A stretch of DNA of 34,305 nt from an uncultured Acetatifactor sp. GTDB lineage: Bacteria; Bacillota; Clostridia; Lachnospirales; Lachnospiraceae. The notes under the pieces are model-generated. The model made no database searches. It had not been told where the DNA came from and saw nothing but the letters and a program-made list of their open reading frames with translations. Shown in pieces: positions 8,305 through 14,678 of the stretch. Position 1 is the stretch's first letter, and each line of letters opens with the position of its first letter. The translations under genes and the position numbers were made by a program. The stretch spans positions 1 through 34,305 of the forward strand of contig CANQBS010000023.1 in assembly GCA_947589075.1 (NCBI GenBank). Direction: 5' to 3'.

Positions 8305-8415
8305 TTAATCTTCCACATCCTGGTCCGCAGCCACGGCAGAAACCACGGATGAAACCACCGCCACGATCACTGCGAAAAGAATGATTAAAAGTCCGCCGCC
8401 TAATAAGATGAACAT
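8305..8415 (-). CDS. Small 36-residue single-span membrane protein
   Basis: This very short gene starts at ATG 8413-8415 with a perfect AGGAGG (minus strand, 8426-8431) 10 nt upstream and a TATAAT-type promoter about 40 nt further. The product begins MFILLGGGLLIILFAVIV, one hydrophobic helix over residues 2-29, and ends with a short acidic tail AADQDVED. It has no cysteine, no signal cleavage site and no recognised domain. It lies alone, convergent with the c-di-GMP gene and divergent from the pilus operon. It could be a regulatory membrane microprotein or a type I toxin-like peptide; I saw no antisense RNA gene to support the toxin idea. The start signals are strong; the function is unknown. 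Confidence 0.65.
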   Translation of the reverse strand: MFILLGGGLLIILFAVIVAVVSSVVSAVAADQDVED

Positions 8416-8452
8416 CTTTTCCGATCCTCCTGTTTCCTGTAGGAATGTCTTT

Positions 8453-8481
8453 ATTATACACTTTCTTTCAACATTTGAAAA
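8453..8481 (-). promoter_or_regulatory. Promoter of the 36-residue microprotein gene
   Basis: On the minus strand TTTTCA (8476-8481) and a perfect TATAAT (8453-8458) are 17 bp apart, with the ribosome binding site about 25 nt downstream. Confidence 0.6.
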
Positions 8482-8673
8482 TACCCAAAGTAAAAATCTT
8501 TCAAAAGGAACCTTCCCTGTGTAAAACTGCACAAAAAAAGAGGAACCGTCATTTTGACGAAAGCCGGGAAACCCCATGAGATCCGGGAAAACAGGGAAGA
8601 AAAAATAGACAAATGCCTGTGCGGGACACAAAAATTTGTTAGAAAATTACATATAAAAAAAGAGGTTATTTCG
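8482..8673. other. Intergenic stretch without recognised gene
   Basis: This AT-rich spacer lies between the microprotein promoter and the pilus operon promoter. It contains the small dyad GTCATTTTGAC. A stretch near 8545-8575 superficially recalls part of a c-di-GMP-I riboswitch but lacks the core motifs. Nothing else was recognised. Confidence 0.5.
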
Positions 8674-8720
8674 TTGACAGAAGGCCCCGGACAGTGTAAA
8701 TTTTCAATTACTCAGCTGAG
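8674..8720 (+). promoter_or_regulatory. Promoter of the pilus operon with a palindrome downstream of the -10
   Basis: A perfect -35 TTGACA (8674-8679) and TAAATT (8697-8702) are 17 bp apart. The perfect 10-bp palindrome CTCAGCTGAG lies at 8711-8720, over the expected start of transcription, and could be a repressor site. The leader to the cpaF start codon is about 150 nt. Confidence 0.65.
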
Positions 8721-8828
8721 AAATGTATGAAATGCAGGATTTCCTATCCTGGGAAACGGGGGTGCGGGAAAGGATGAAGGAATAGGATTCTTAAAACCGG
8801 GATTTGTGCGGCAGCATAAGTTCCTCCT

Positions 8829-8872
8829 GAAGCAAATGTTGCCTGATTGGCGGCGGAATGTGAGGAAAGATG
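8829..8872 (+). repeat. Left copy of a 44/45-bp direct repeat ending at the cpaF start codon
   Basis: This sequence, with core TTGCCTGATTG and GAATGTGAGGAAAGATG, recurs at 17195-17239 with about five mismatches and one single-base gap. Both copies include the ribosome binding site and start codon of the gene that follows (cpaF here, hisC there). The two copies bracket the pilus operon. Confidence 0.75.
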
Positions 8873-10024
8873 AAATTAGAAAGCGGAAGAAAGATCAGAA
8901 TAGAATCGCTGGAGGAACAGCTGGACAGTCTGGTGGATGAATATACCACCAAAAAACAGCTGTCTCTGATCCAGATGAAGAAAGGGATGATCAGCAGGGA
9001 GGTTTTCCTGGAGGAAGCGGAGGGTTTCGCTGAAGGCTGTCTGGAACTGACGAAGCAGGAAAAAAAGAAGCTGATGAAAGCCTTTGAACAATATATTTTT
9101 GGTTATTCCAGACTTTCCCCATTGATCGATGACAGGGAAATCTCGGATATACGCATCATAGGTTACGATAATATACGGGTCAAAAGACTGGGGAAGCGGA
9201 TGGACGGCGGGATCGCCTTCCGTTCTGAGAAAGAATACCGTCAGTTTGTGGATTATGTTGCAACTAAGAATCAGGTAAATATTTCCAATCTGAACGCGAT
9301 CCAGAGATTTACGGATACAGAAAGCCATCCGGATTTTATCCTGCGTTTTACCATTTCCATGCCTCTTGTCAATACCTACAGCGAGCCCTATCTTTGTATC
9401 CGTAAGGTTCCCAAGACTTTTCCGCAGATGAAGGAGCTGATAGAGCTGGGAATGTTGGACAGGCAGACGGCGGAGCTTCTGGTAAAGCGGTTCCGTCAGG
9501 GCTCGACTCTGATCTGCGGGGGAAATTCTTCTGGAAAGACCACGCTGTTAAACGCATTAAAGGAGACCCTGCCGGATAATATGGCAGTTCTGGTCACCCA
9601 GCAGGCGGACGAGCTGACCACCCGATTTCATCCGGATATGATGTTTTTGCATTCTCTTCCCGGCAGCGGCGAGAGTCAGGTCAGTTATGATCTGAGGCAT
9701 ATCAGCATTGCCGGTCTGACGATGGATGTGGATTTCTTCATTATTGGTGAAGTGAAGGGAGAGGAAGCCCTATATTTACTGAATGCAGCGTATACCGGCC
9801 AGCTCTGCGCCGCGACGATTCACGCTCCTTCTGCCGACAGGGCTCCCAATAAGCTGGTGGACTATGCCATGTATGACAGCAGGTATTCGAGAGATGAACT
9901 GATGAAAATGATGGACTGTTTCCAGACCCTGGTTTTTATGGAGCGTTACCGGGTGAAGGAGATATTTGCCTGCAGCGGATGGAGTGAGAAAAGGCACGAA
10001 CTGCAGTATGAAAGAATCTTATAA
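8870..10024 (+). CDS. cpaF: CpaF/TadA-type secretion ATPase of a type IVb pilus
   Basis: The 384-residue cytoplasmic ATPase should power assembly of the Flp pilus at the membrane platform. An N-terminal helical domain leads to YSRLSPLIDDREISDIRIIG, the typical CpaF N-domain entry. Walker A is GGNSSGKTT (217-225, Lys223). The Walker B region reads DFFIIGEVKGEEAL (Asp288 to Glu294), followed by TGQLCAATIHA, the conserved Thr-Ile-His-Ala box. The usual EDxxEL Asp box is altered to TQQADEL. At 384 residues it is close to the minimal family length and has no forkhead-associated extension. It is the first gene of an operon whose later genes (TadB, TadC, Flp1, TadE, CpaB, prepilin peptidase) fit the same machine. 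GAGGAAAG lies just before ATG 8870. Confidence 0.92.
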   Translation: MKLESGRKIRIESLEEQLDSLVDEYTTKKQLSLIQMKKGMISREVFLEEAEGFAEGCLELTKQEKKKLMKAFEQYIFGYSRLSPLIDDREISDIRIIGYDNIRVKRLGKRMDGGIAFRSEKEYRQFVDYVATKNQVNISNLNAIQRFTDTESHPDFILRFTISMPLVNTYSEPYLCIRKVPKTFPQMKELIELGMLDRQTAELLVKRFRQGSTLICGGNSSGKTTLLNALKETLPDNMAVLVTQQADELTTRFHPDMMFLHSLPGSGESQVSYDLRHISIAGLTMDVDFFIIGEVKGEEALYLLNAAYTGQLCAATIHAPSADRAPNKLVDYAMYDSRYSRDELMKMMDCFQTLVFMERYRVKEIFACSGWSEKRHELQYERIL

Positions 10025-10037
10025 GGGAGGATGTTTT

Positions 10038-10988
10038 ATGGATTGGATAACAGGTTTGAAGATCGGTATGTTGCTGCTGCTCTGCCTGACGTTTTTCCTG
10101 CTTTTTTTCTGGCTGGCATCGGAAAGGGTATTGAGGCAGCTGTTTCACAGGACGGCGGATACTTTGGACAACGCGTCAAGAAGGCGTATGCATGAGAAAC
10201 GCGCGAATCTGCGCCTGATGTCGAAACATGACGGCTATTTTCACCGAATAGAACAGCGGCTGGTTTACAGCGGACTGAGTGTGCGGTGGCCGTGGCTGAC
10301 TCCGGAGATCTGGATCCTGTTTCAGCTGCTGGCCAGCGCTGCAGGATACTTTGGCACGGTGGTGGTCTTGCGGAATTGGCTCTACGGGATCGCCTGTATG
10401 ATCATCCTGCAGATCCTGCGGGTCCTGATGGAAAACTTCATGATGAGCAGGAATTATCGCATGGTCAACGAGAATCTGCTGAGATTTCTGGACTTCCTCG
10501 GAAATTACAGCGTTACGGCAGGGGAGGTGACAGGAGTACTCGGCCAGATCAGCAGATATATGGATGAGCCCCTGAAAAGTGTTCTGGATACATGCTGCTA
10601 TGAAGCCCAGATGACAGGAGATACCGGTCTCGCTCTGTTGTCTATGGCAGAAAAGATCGAGCATCCGCAGTTTAAAGAACTGATCAGGAACCTGGAGTTC
10701 AGTCTGAGGTATTCCGCGGATTTTACGGTATTTGTGGGGAACAGCAGGCGCGCTGTAAGGGATTATATGAAATCCAGACAGGAGCGTAAGTCCATGGTCA
10801 AGGAGGCCTTGATAAACATGCTGATCCTTTTTGGAATGTCCCTGATCGTTTTGGCAGCGGTGGAGAAGCTGGTGGGAACCAGTATCCGCAGCCTGATGTT
10901 TAATAGCATTCCCGGCAGGATCAGTCTCGGGATGATAGCCGGAATCTTTCTTTTGTTCGTTTTACTGGTCAGGAAGCTGGATCAATAG
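10038..10988 (+). CDS. tadB: TadB-like inner-membrane platform protein (type II secretion F domain)
   Basis: This 316-residue membrane protein has an N-terminal helix (about 8-30), a pair of helices (about 90-130) and two C-terminal helices (about 255-310) flanking a cytoplasmic helical F domain (about 130-250). That is the usual TadB plan. It should form the membrane platform with the next gene product and be driven by CpaF. I chose ATG 10038 (GGGAGG at 10025-10030) because the in-frame alternative upstream would overlap cpaF. The gene lies 13 nt after cpaF. The TadB label rests on order and size; the F-domain assignment is firmer. Confidence 0.85.
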   Translation: MDWITGLKIGMLLLLCLTFFLLFFWLASERVLRQLFHRTADTLDNASRRRMHEKRANLRLMSKHDGYFHRIEQRLVYSGLSVRWPWLTPEIWILFQLLASAAGYFGTVVVLRNWLYGIACMIILQILRVLMENFMMSRNYRMVNENLLRFLDFLGNYSVTAGEVTGVLGQISRYMDEPLKSVLDTCCYEAQMTGDTGLALLSMAEKIEHPQFKELIRNLEFSLRYSADFTVFVGNSRRAVRDYMKSRQERKSMVKEALINMLILFGMSLIVLAAVEKLVGTSIRSLMFNSIPGRISLGMIAGIFLLFVLLVRKLDQ

Positions 10989-11002
10989 AAAGGGAAGCCG
11001 AT

Positions 11003-11857
11003 ATGTGGGAAATAAATGTTGACGAAAGAATAATGAGCTGGGGACTTATATATCTGCCGGTTCTGATAGCCCTTGGAACCTTTGTCTTTCTGCTGTGCAT
11101 AACTGTGGGATGGCGTCCGAAGAGAATGTTTTTATCCGCTTATGAAGGACTGCGCCGGTATTTTCAGAAGAAAGGAAGGAGTATTCTGGACTATCAGGAG
11201 ATTCAGGATTATTTATGCAGGAACGGCGCAGTTTTCCATTTTGGAAGATGGATAGATCCTGTCAGCTATACGGCGGTTCGTCTGGTTCTGGGAGGAATGG
11301 GGTTATTAACCGGGGTATTTACGGATCTTTTGCAGGGAATGCTTCTGGCAGCCGCCCTGTTCTGGCTGCCGGACGGACTGCTGCTTTGGATGAATAAAAA
11401 GGATAATGAAAGAATGCTTCCGGAATTGAAGCTGGTTTACAATGCCATCGCCATGCAGGTGAAAGCAGGTGTTCATGTAACGGATGCTCTGGCGGAATGT
11501 TTTGGAAGCGTCAAGGAAGAAAGGCTCAGAGAGGCGCTTCTTTCCCTTTCCGGGGAGATCGCTCTGAAATCAGATGTTGAAACGGCTCTGGAACAGTTCC
11601 AGCAGAAATTTGATAATCAGTATATAGATACGCTTTGCATCACTATATTGCAGGCGCTGGAATCGGGACAGGCGGTGGCTCTGCTGGCGGATCTTTCAGA
11701 ACAGATCAAGGACATGGAAAGCGCTTTGATGAACCGGAAAAAGGGAAATCTGGACAGAAGCATTACTTTTTATCAGCTTGGTATTCTGTCTGCGATACTG
11801 ATCATTGTGATTTATGCGTGTGTTACAAATATGTTTAAAGCTGCGATGAGTTTTTAA
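11003..11857 (+). CDS. tadC: TadC-like platform protein (type II secretion F domain)
   Basis: The 284-residue protein has an N-terminal helix (about 12-35), a hydrophobic pair (about 88-125), a cytoplasmic helical region with ELKLVYNAIAMQVKAG and QALESGQAV, and a final helix near 255-280. This is the TadC arrangement. Together with the preceding TadB-like protein it should form the assembly platform of the pilus. It starts 14 nt after tadB with GGGAAG upstream of ATG 11003. Confidence 0.83.
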   Translation: MWEINVDERIMSWGLIYLPVLIALGTFVFLLCITVGWRPKRMFLSAYEGLRRYFQKKGRSILDYQEIQDYLCRNGAVFHFGRWIDPVSYTAVRLVLGGMGLLTGVFTDLLQGMLLAAALFWLPDGLLLWMNKKDNERMLPELKLVYNAIAMQVKAGVHVTDALAECFGSVKEERLREALLSLSGEIALKSDVETALEQFQQKFDNQYIDTLCITILQALESGQAVALLADLSEQIKDMESALMNRKKGNLDRSITFYQLGILSAILIIVIYACVTNMFKAAMSF

Positions 11858-11898
11858 AAATCTGAGATAACCGCCCCGGGCGGAGAATGGAGGAAATG

Positions 11899-12135
11899 AT
11901 GACAGATAGATTCATGTTTGTCAAATGGAAGATAAAAGATACCTTTCGTGCATGGAAGGGGAAAATGCTGCAGAAAACAAGTCCCGGCATCGATGGTATC
12001 CTTGTGACAGTAGGCTTGTGTATCATAGCGCTGGTATTGTGTGTCGTGATGAAGGATTCCCTTACGACGTTTATAAAGTCACTGGTGGCTGATATGCAGA
12101 TCAGGGCGGGTGAGATCCTGAAGGGCAGTCCATAA
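11899..12135 (+). CDS. Flp1-like small pilin
   Basis: The 78-residue product has a basic N-terminal segment, one hydrophobic helix (GILVTVGLCIIALVLCVV) and then KDSLTTFIKSLVADM. This strongly recalls the Firmicute Flp1-like pilin family, the major subunit of Tad pili. The usual processing signal Gly-x4-Glu is not obvious: the segment before the helix reads SPGIDG, and the conserved Glu is missing. ATG 11899 is preferred because GGAGG (11889-11893) then stands 5 nt upstream; in-frame ATGs at 11887 and 11896 are too close to any ribosome binding site. It follows tadC by 41 nt and is probably the most strongly made product of the operon. Confidence 0.75.
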   Translation: MTDRFMFVKWKIKDTFRAWKGKMLQKTSPGIDGILVTVGLCIIALVLCVVMKDSLTTFIKSLVADMQIRAGEILKGSP

Positions 12136-12145
12136 GGTAACAAGA

Positions 12146-12580
12146 ATGAAGGATAAGAAAAAAGTATTGGTACAAAAACGCAGCGTCGGATCGGTTATGG
12201 ATATTATAGTTGTGTATCTTTATATTATAACCCTGACCATCGTGATGCTGGCATATGTGGGTAACGTTCAGATGCTGAACTGTAAAATGCAGATCGGTCA
12301 GATCGCCAGAAAATATATTTTGCGCATGGAAACGGTGGGCTTTCTGATGGAAAACGATCGTATCAGCATGGAACAGGAGCTGTTAAATGCAGGTGTTGAC
12401 CAGCTGGATCTGTCAGGAACAACCCTGGACAGGGTATCCTTCGGGGAACCGATCTATCTTGTGATCAGAGGGCAGATCTCGGCTCAGGTCATCTCCATGG
12501 GAAACGATCTGTTTCAAACAGTATTTGCCGGGGCGCAGCTTCCCTTTGAAGAACGGAAGATGTCGACGGCCAAAAATTAG
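12146..12580 (+). CDS. TadE-like pseudopilin (possible DUF4320 relative)
   Basis: The 144-residue protein has a short basic N-terminus with a glycine (KRSVGSVMD), a hydrophobic helix (about 18-42) and an extracytoplasmic domain of about 100 residues without cysteines, apart from one near the helix. This is the shape of TadE/TadF minor pilins or of DUF4320 proteins found in clostridial pilus operons. The processing-like site is G-SVMD. It begins 10 nt after the Flp1-like gene with a modest AAGG ribosome binding site. The pseudopilin role is inferred from shape and context. Confidence 0.7.
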   Translation: MKDKKKVLVQKRSVGSVMDIIVVYLYIITLTIVMLAYVGNVQMLNCKMQIGQIARKYILRMETVGFLMENDRISMEQELLNAGVDQLDLSGTTLDRVSFGEPIYLVIRGQISAQVISMGNDLFQTVFAGAQLPFEERKMSTAKN

Positions 12581-12596
12581 AGGTGGAGCGGTTACG

Positions 12597-13211
12597 GTGA
12601 GATCATGTAGGGTAAGATTATGTAAGGTAAGATTATGTAGAGCAAGATCCAGAGGAAAAATTGAACTGATAACAGGAATGTATCTGCTGATATTCCTTGT
12701 GCTGGTTTTCGCGCTGCAGATGCAGCTGTATCTTTTTGTGATAACGGGAACGATCATGGAGGATGCGCTGGCTGCGTCAGGTCTGGCATCTGCTGTCATT
12801 GATGTTCGGGAATATGGAATGAGCCATATCATTCAAATAGCTTCTCCCGATGCAGCTTATCAGCTGTATCGGGAGGCATTGAAGCAGAATCTTGGCCTTG
12901 GGGATCTTTGGGAGCCTGAAAGGCAGACTCCTCTTATCAGGGCCGTTCTGCCAAAACAGTATATCATTTATAATGTAAAAAAGGATGATATAGAAATCTA
13001 TTCTTATGACGAAAACGGCGAGTGTTCTTCCTGGACGGAGTATGACGGACTGGGCAGAGTGAAGGCTCCCGACGACACTCTGATCGAATCCACCTCCGTA
13101 TATAGCCGGGTCGGATTTGAAGTACAGGGAATGCTGGGACTGACCGTTTATGCTCAAAAAGAAAAGACTGTGGATATTGTGAGCAATCTGGCAGGGGAGG
13201 AGATCGTGTGA
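12597..13211 (+). CDS. Second TadE/TadF-like pilus protein with a repeated basic N-terminus
   Basis: The preferred start is GTG 12597, with GGTGGAG (12582-12588) 8 nt upstream, giving 204 residues. The N-terminus is an unusual Arg/Cys repeat (three 5-residue units with cysteines) before GKIELITGMYLLIF, a hydrophobic helix and an extracytoplasmic domain of about 150 residues rich in Tyr and acidic residues. The G-KIE junction resembles a prepilin cleavage site, though the Glu is at +3 rather than +5. It is probably a minor pilin, as the neighbouring genes suggest. An ATG at 12678 (MYLLIF) would remove the basic segment and leave a poor ribosome binding site, so it is less likely. Confidence 0.65.
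   Translation: MRSCRVRLCKVRLCRARSRGKIELITGMYLLIFLVLVFALQMQLYLFVITGTIMEDALAASGLASAVIDVREYGMSHIIQIASPDAAYQLYREALKQNLGLGDLWEPERQTPLIRAVLPKQYIIYNVKKDDIEIYSYDENGECSSWTEYDGLGRVKAPDDTLIESTSVYSRVGFEVQGMLGLTVYAQKEKTVDIVSNLAGEEIV
12606..12650 (+). repeat. Three 15-bp tandem units at the start of the TadF-like gene
   Basis: Units at 12606-12620, 12621-12635 and 12636-12650 share TGTARGGTAAGATTA, the third more divergent. They encode a five-residue Cys-Arg-x period just before the membrane helix. Confidence 0.8.
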
Positions 13212-13366
13212 ACGATAAACCCAACAGCCGATTGCTTTGCAAAATGAAGCAGTTTTGTTTCGCAGTTTGTGCCGGAGCGTCACAAATTGCTTTGATGGCA
13301 GATGAGAAGACGCGTTCGCAGATTTCTCAAGAGGAGGCGGAATCTCTTTTTGCCGTATTCGCGTAA
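13208..13366 (+). CDS. Possible 52-residue small protein of the pilus operon
   Basis: A GTG at 13208 overlaps the stop of the preceding gene (GTGA) and has GGAGG (13197-13201) 6 nt upstream, so coupled translation is plausible. The frame is open for 52 codons and ends at TAA 13366, 10 nt before the next gene's first ATG, so it fills the gap exactly. The product has a basic start, the moderately hydrophobic cysteine-bearing stretch FCFAVCAGASQIALM and a charged tail with QISQEEAESLF. No family is recognised. It could instead be non-coding spacer; the exact tiling is the main argument for it. Confidence 0.4.
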   Translation: MNDKPNSRLLCKMKQFCFAVCAGASQIALMADEKTRSQISQEEAESLFAVFA

Positions 13367-13388
13367 ACGCTCCGGAATGGAGATTAGA

Positions 13389-14033
13389 ATGAAAAAAGGG
13401 AAAAGAAGGATATTGCCGGGGGCTGCTCTGACTGCCCTTGCAGCGGCGGTGATCGTGTATTGCATCCTGATCAGTATAGAGAAGAATGCTCTTGCCCAAT
13501 ATGAGAAGGACGTGGTTTGGGTCGCCAGAAAAGAGATCATGGATGGCGTATTGATCACGCAGGACAATATAGAAGAGTATTTTGTATCAAAGGAAATGGA
13601 AAAAGATTTGATCCCGGAAAAAGCCATCAGAAAGGAGGAAGAATTATTTCAAAGAATGATCGCAAATCCTCTGGACCAGGGAGTTGTGGTAACGGAAGGA
13701 ATGACGGAATCGCCCAGGGAAATCGAAAAGGGAATGAAAGAGCCTGTGATAGCGGGTTTTATGGCAGATGATCTTTATCAGGTCGTGAGCGGAGTTTTAA
13801 GGGGAGGGGACAGAATCCATATTTTTACTGCGGAAAAGGAAGACGGCAGGGTGGACCTGCTATGGGAAAATATTTATGTGCAGGAAGTTTTTAACAGCGC
13901 AGGAACCGTTATCCCATCCCAGGATCATTCCATGGCGGCGCAGAGGATCAACATTTTAATGGAAAAAAGGGATATTGGGGAGTTTTATGCGAAGCTGCTG
14001 CAGGGATCTTTGCGCATTGTAAAGGTGGTTTAG
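13389..14033 (+). CDS. CpaB/RcpC-like SAF-domain pilus assembly protein
   Basis: The 214-residue product has one N-terminal membrane helix (about 8-30) followed by a SAF-like domain: VWVARKEIMDGVLITQDNI, a proline-containing linker, MIANPLDQGVVVTEGMTE, then a second beta-rich domain with VSGVLRGGDRIHIF. This is the CpaB/RcpC layout, a membrane-anchored periplasmic-side or wall-side factor in Tad pili. ATG 13389 has TGGAG upstream; ATG 13377 is also possible, and a start at 13302 would add an unlikely Arg-rich leader. Gram-positive Tad loci keep CpaB although there is no secretin, which fits the absence of a secretin gene here. Confidence 0.75.
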   Translation: MKKGKRRILPGAALTALAAAVIVYCILISIEKNALAQYEKDVVWVARKEIMDGVLITQDNIEEYFVSKEMEKDLIPEKAIRKEEELFQRMIANPLDQGVVVTEGMTESPREIEKGMKEPVIAGFMADDLYQVVSGVLRGGDRIHIFTAEKEDGRVDLLWENIYVQEVFNSAGTVIPSQDHSMAAQRINILMEKRDIGEFYAKLLQGSLRIVKVV

Positions 14034-14058
14034 AAAATCATGAAAAGGAGGACTGCAA

Positions 14059-14664
14059 ATGAGACATTCTTTCAAGCTGTTGTTCCCCTGTCTGATGATA
14101 TTATATTTGACGGGGTGTGCAAAAAGGGCGGCGGGATCAGATCCGGCGGATGTGACCGACAGCATTCATCGTGAATATTCCGGGAGAATCGGGGAAGAAG
14201 AAACGGAGGCCAGCTGTGAAGATATATTGTGTGAGGATGTATCGCGTGAAGACGTACTGTGTGAAGATGTTCTGACAGAAGATAACGAGGAGAAAATCTC
14301 AGAAGGACATGTACATACGATGGAAGTGCTCTGGTATGGAGGGCCGCCCAGCTGTACTCAGGGAGGGTACAGGATCGAAATGTGTTCTGAGTGCGGCTGG
14401 GTAGACGAGGAAAGGACAGGGAGCGTTCCTCCTTTGGAGCATGAGCTTTCTGCAAAAGAGATACAGCACGGAAATTGTGTGGAGGATACGATCCTTGTAT
14501 ATATTTGTAATAACTGTAAGGAACAGATCAAATATGAACGATATCCGGAGCCTGAAGCGCATGAGTGGGTCTTACAGACTATAACTGTCTGGGATGAGAC
14601 GGAATATTGCTTCAGAGAAGAACAGATATATTGCTGTAAACGCTGCAATGCCGTTTTCCTTTAG
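14059..14664 (+). CDS. Lipoprotein with three CxxC repeats, pilus-associated
   Basis: The 201-residue product has a lipoprotein signal peptide (FKLLFPCLMILYLTGC, lipid-attached Cys20). Next comes a 25-residue acidic tandem repeat with the five-residue period CEDVL (52-76). The rest holds three copies of a small motif C-x8/9-C-x2-C (Cys99/109/112, Cys140/150/153, Cys184/193/196), each near histidines or acidic residues. Related cysteine repeats occur in surface proteins of gut Firmicutes and may bind zinc or form disulfides. It should sit on the outer face of the membrane. Position between the CpaB-like and InlB-repeat genes suggests a pilus accessory or anchor role. AAAGGAGG precedes ATG 14059. 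Confidence 0.7.
   Translation: MRHSFKLLFPCLMILYLTGCAKRAAGSDPADVTDSIHREYSGRIGEEETEASCEDILCEDVSREDVLCEDVLTEDNEEKISEGHVHTMEVLWYGGPPSCTQGGYRIEMCSECGWVDEERTGSVPPLEHELSAKEIQHGNCVEDTILVYICNNCKEQIKYERYPEPEAHEWVLQTITVWDETEYCFREEQIYCCKRCNAVFL
14215..14289 (+). repeat. Five 15-bp tandem units in the lipoprotein gene
   Basis: Units begin at 14215, 14230, 14245, 14260 and 14275 and encode CEDIL, CEDVS, REDVL, CEDVL and TEDNE. They form an acidic spacer between the lipid anchor and the cysteine motifs. Sequence differences between units suggest an old expansion. Confidence 0.85.
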
Positions 14665-14678
14665 GAGGTTTCAGGAGT

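Noticed and set aside
8540-8600. Stretch resembling part of a c-di-GMP-I riboswitch (GACGAAAGCC)
   Set aside because: The core motif GCAAACC and the other conserved helices are missing, so the likeness is superficial.
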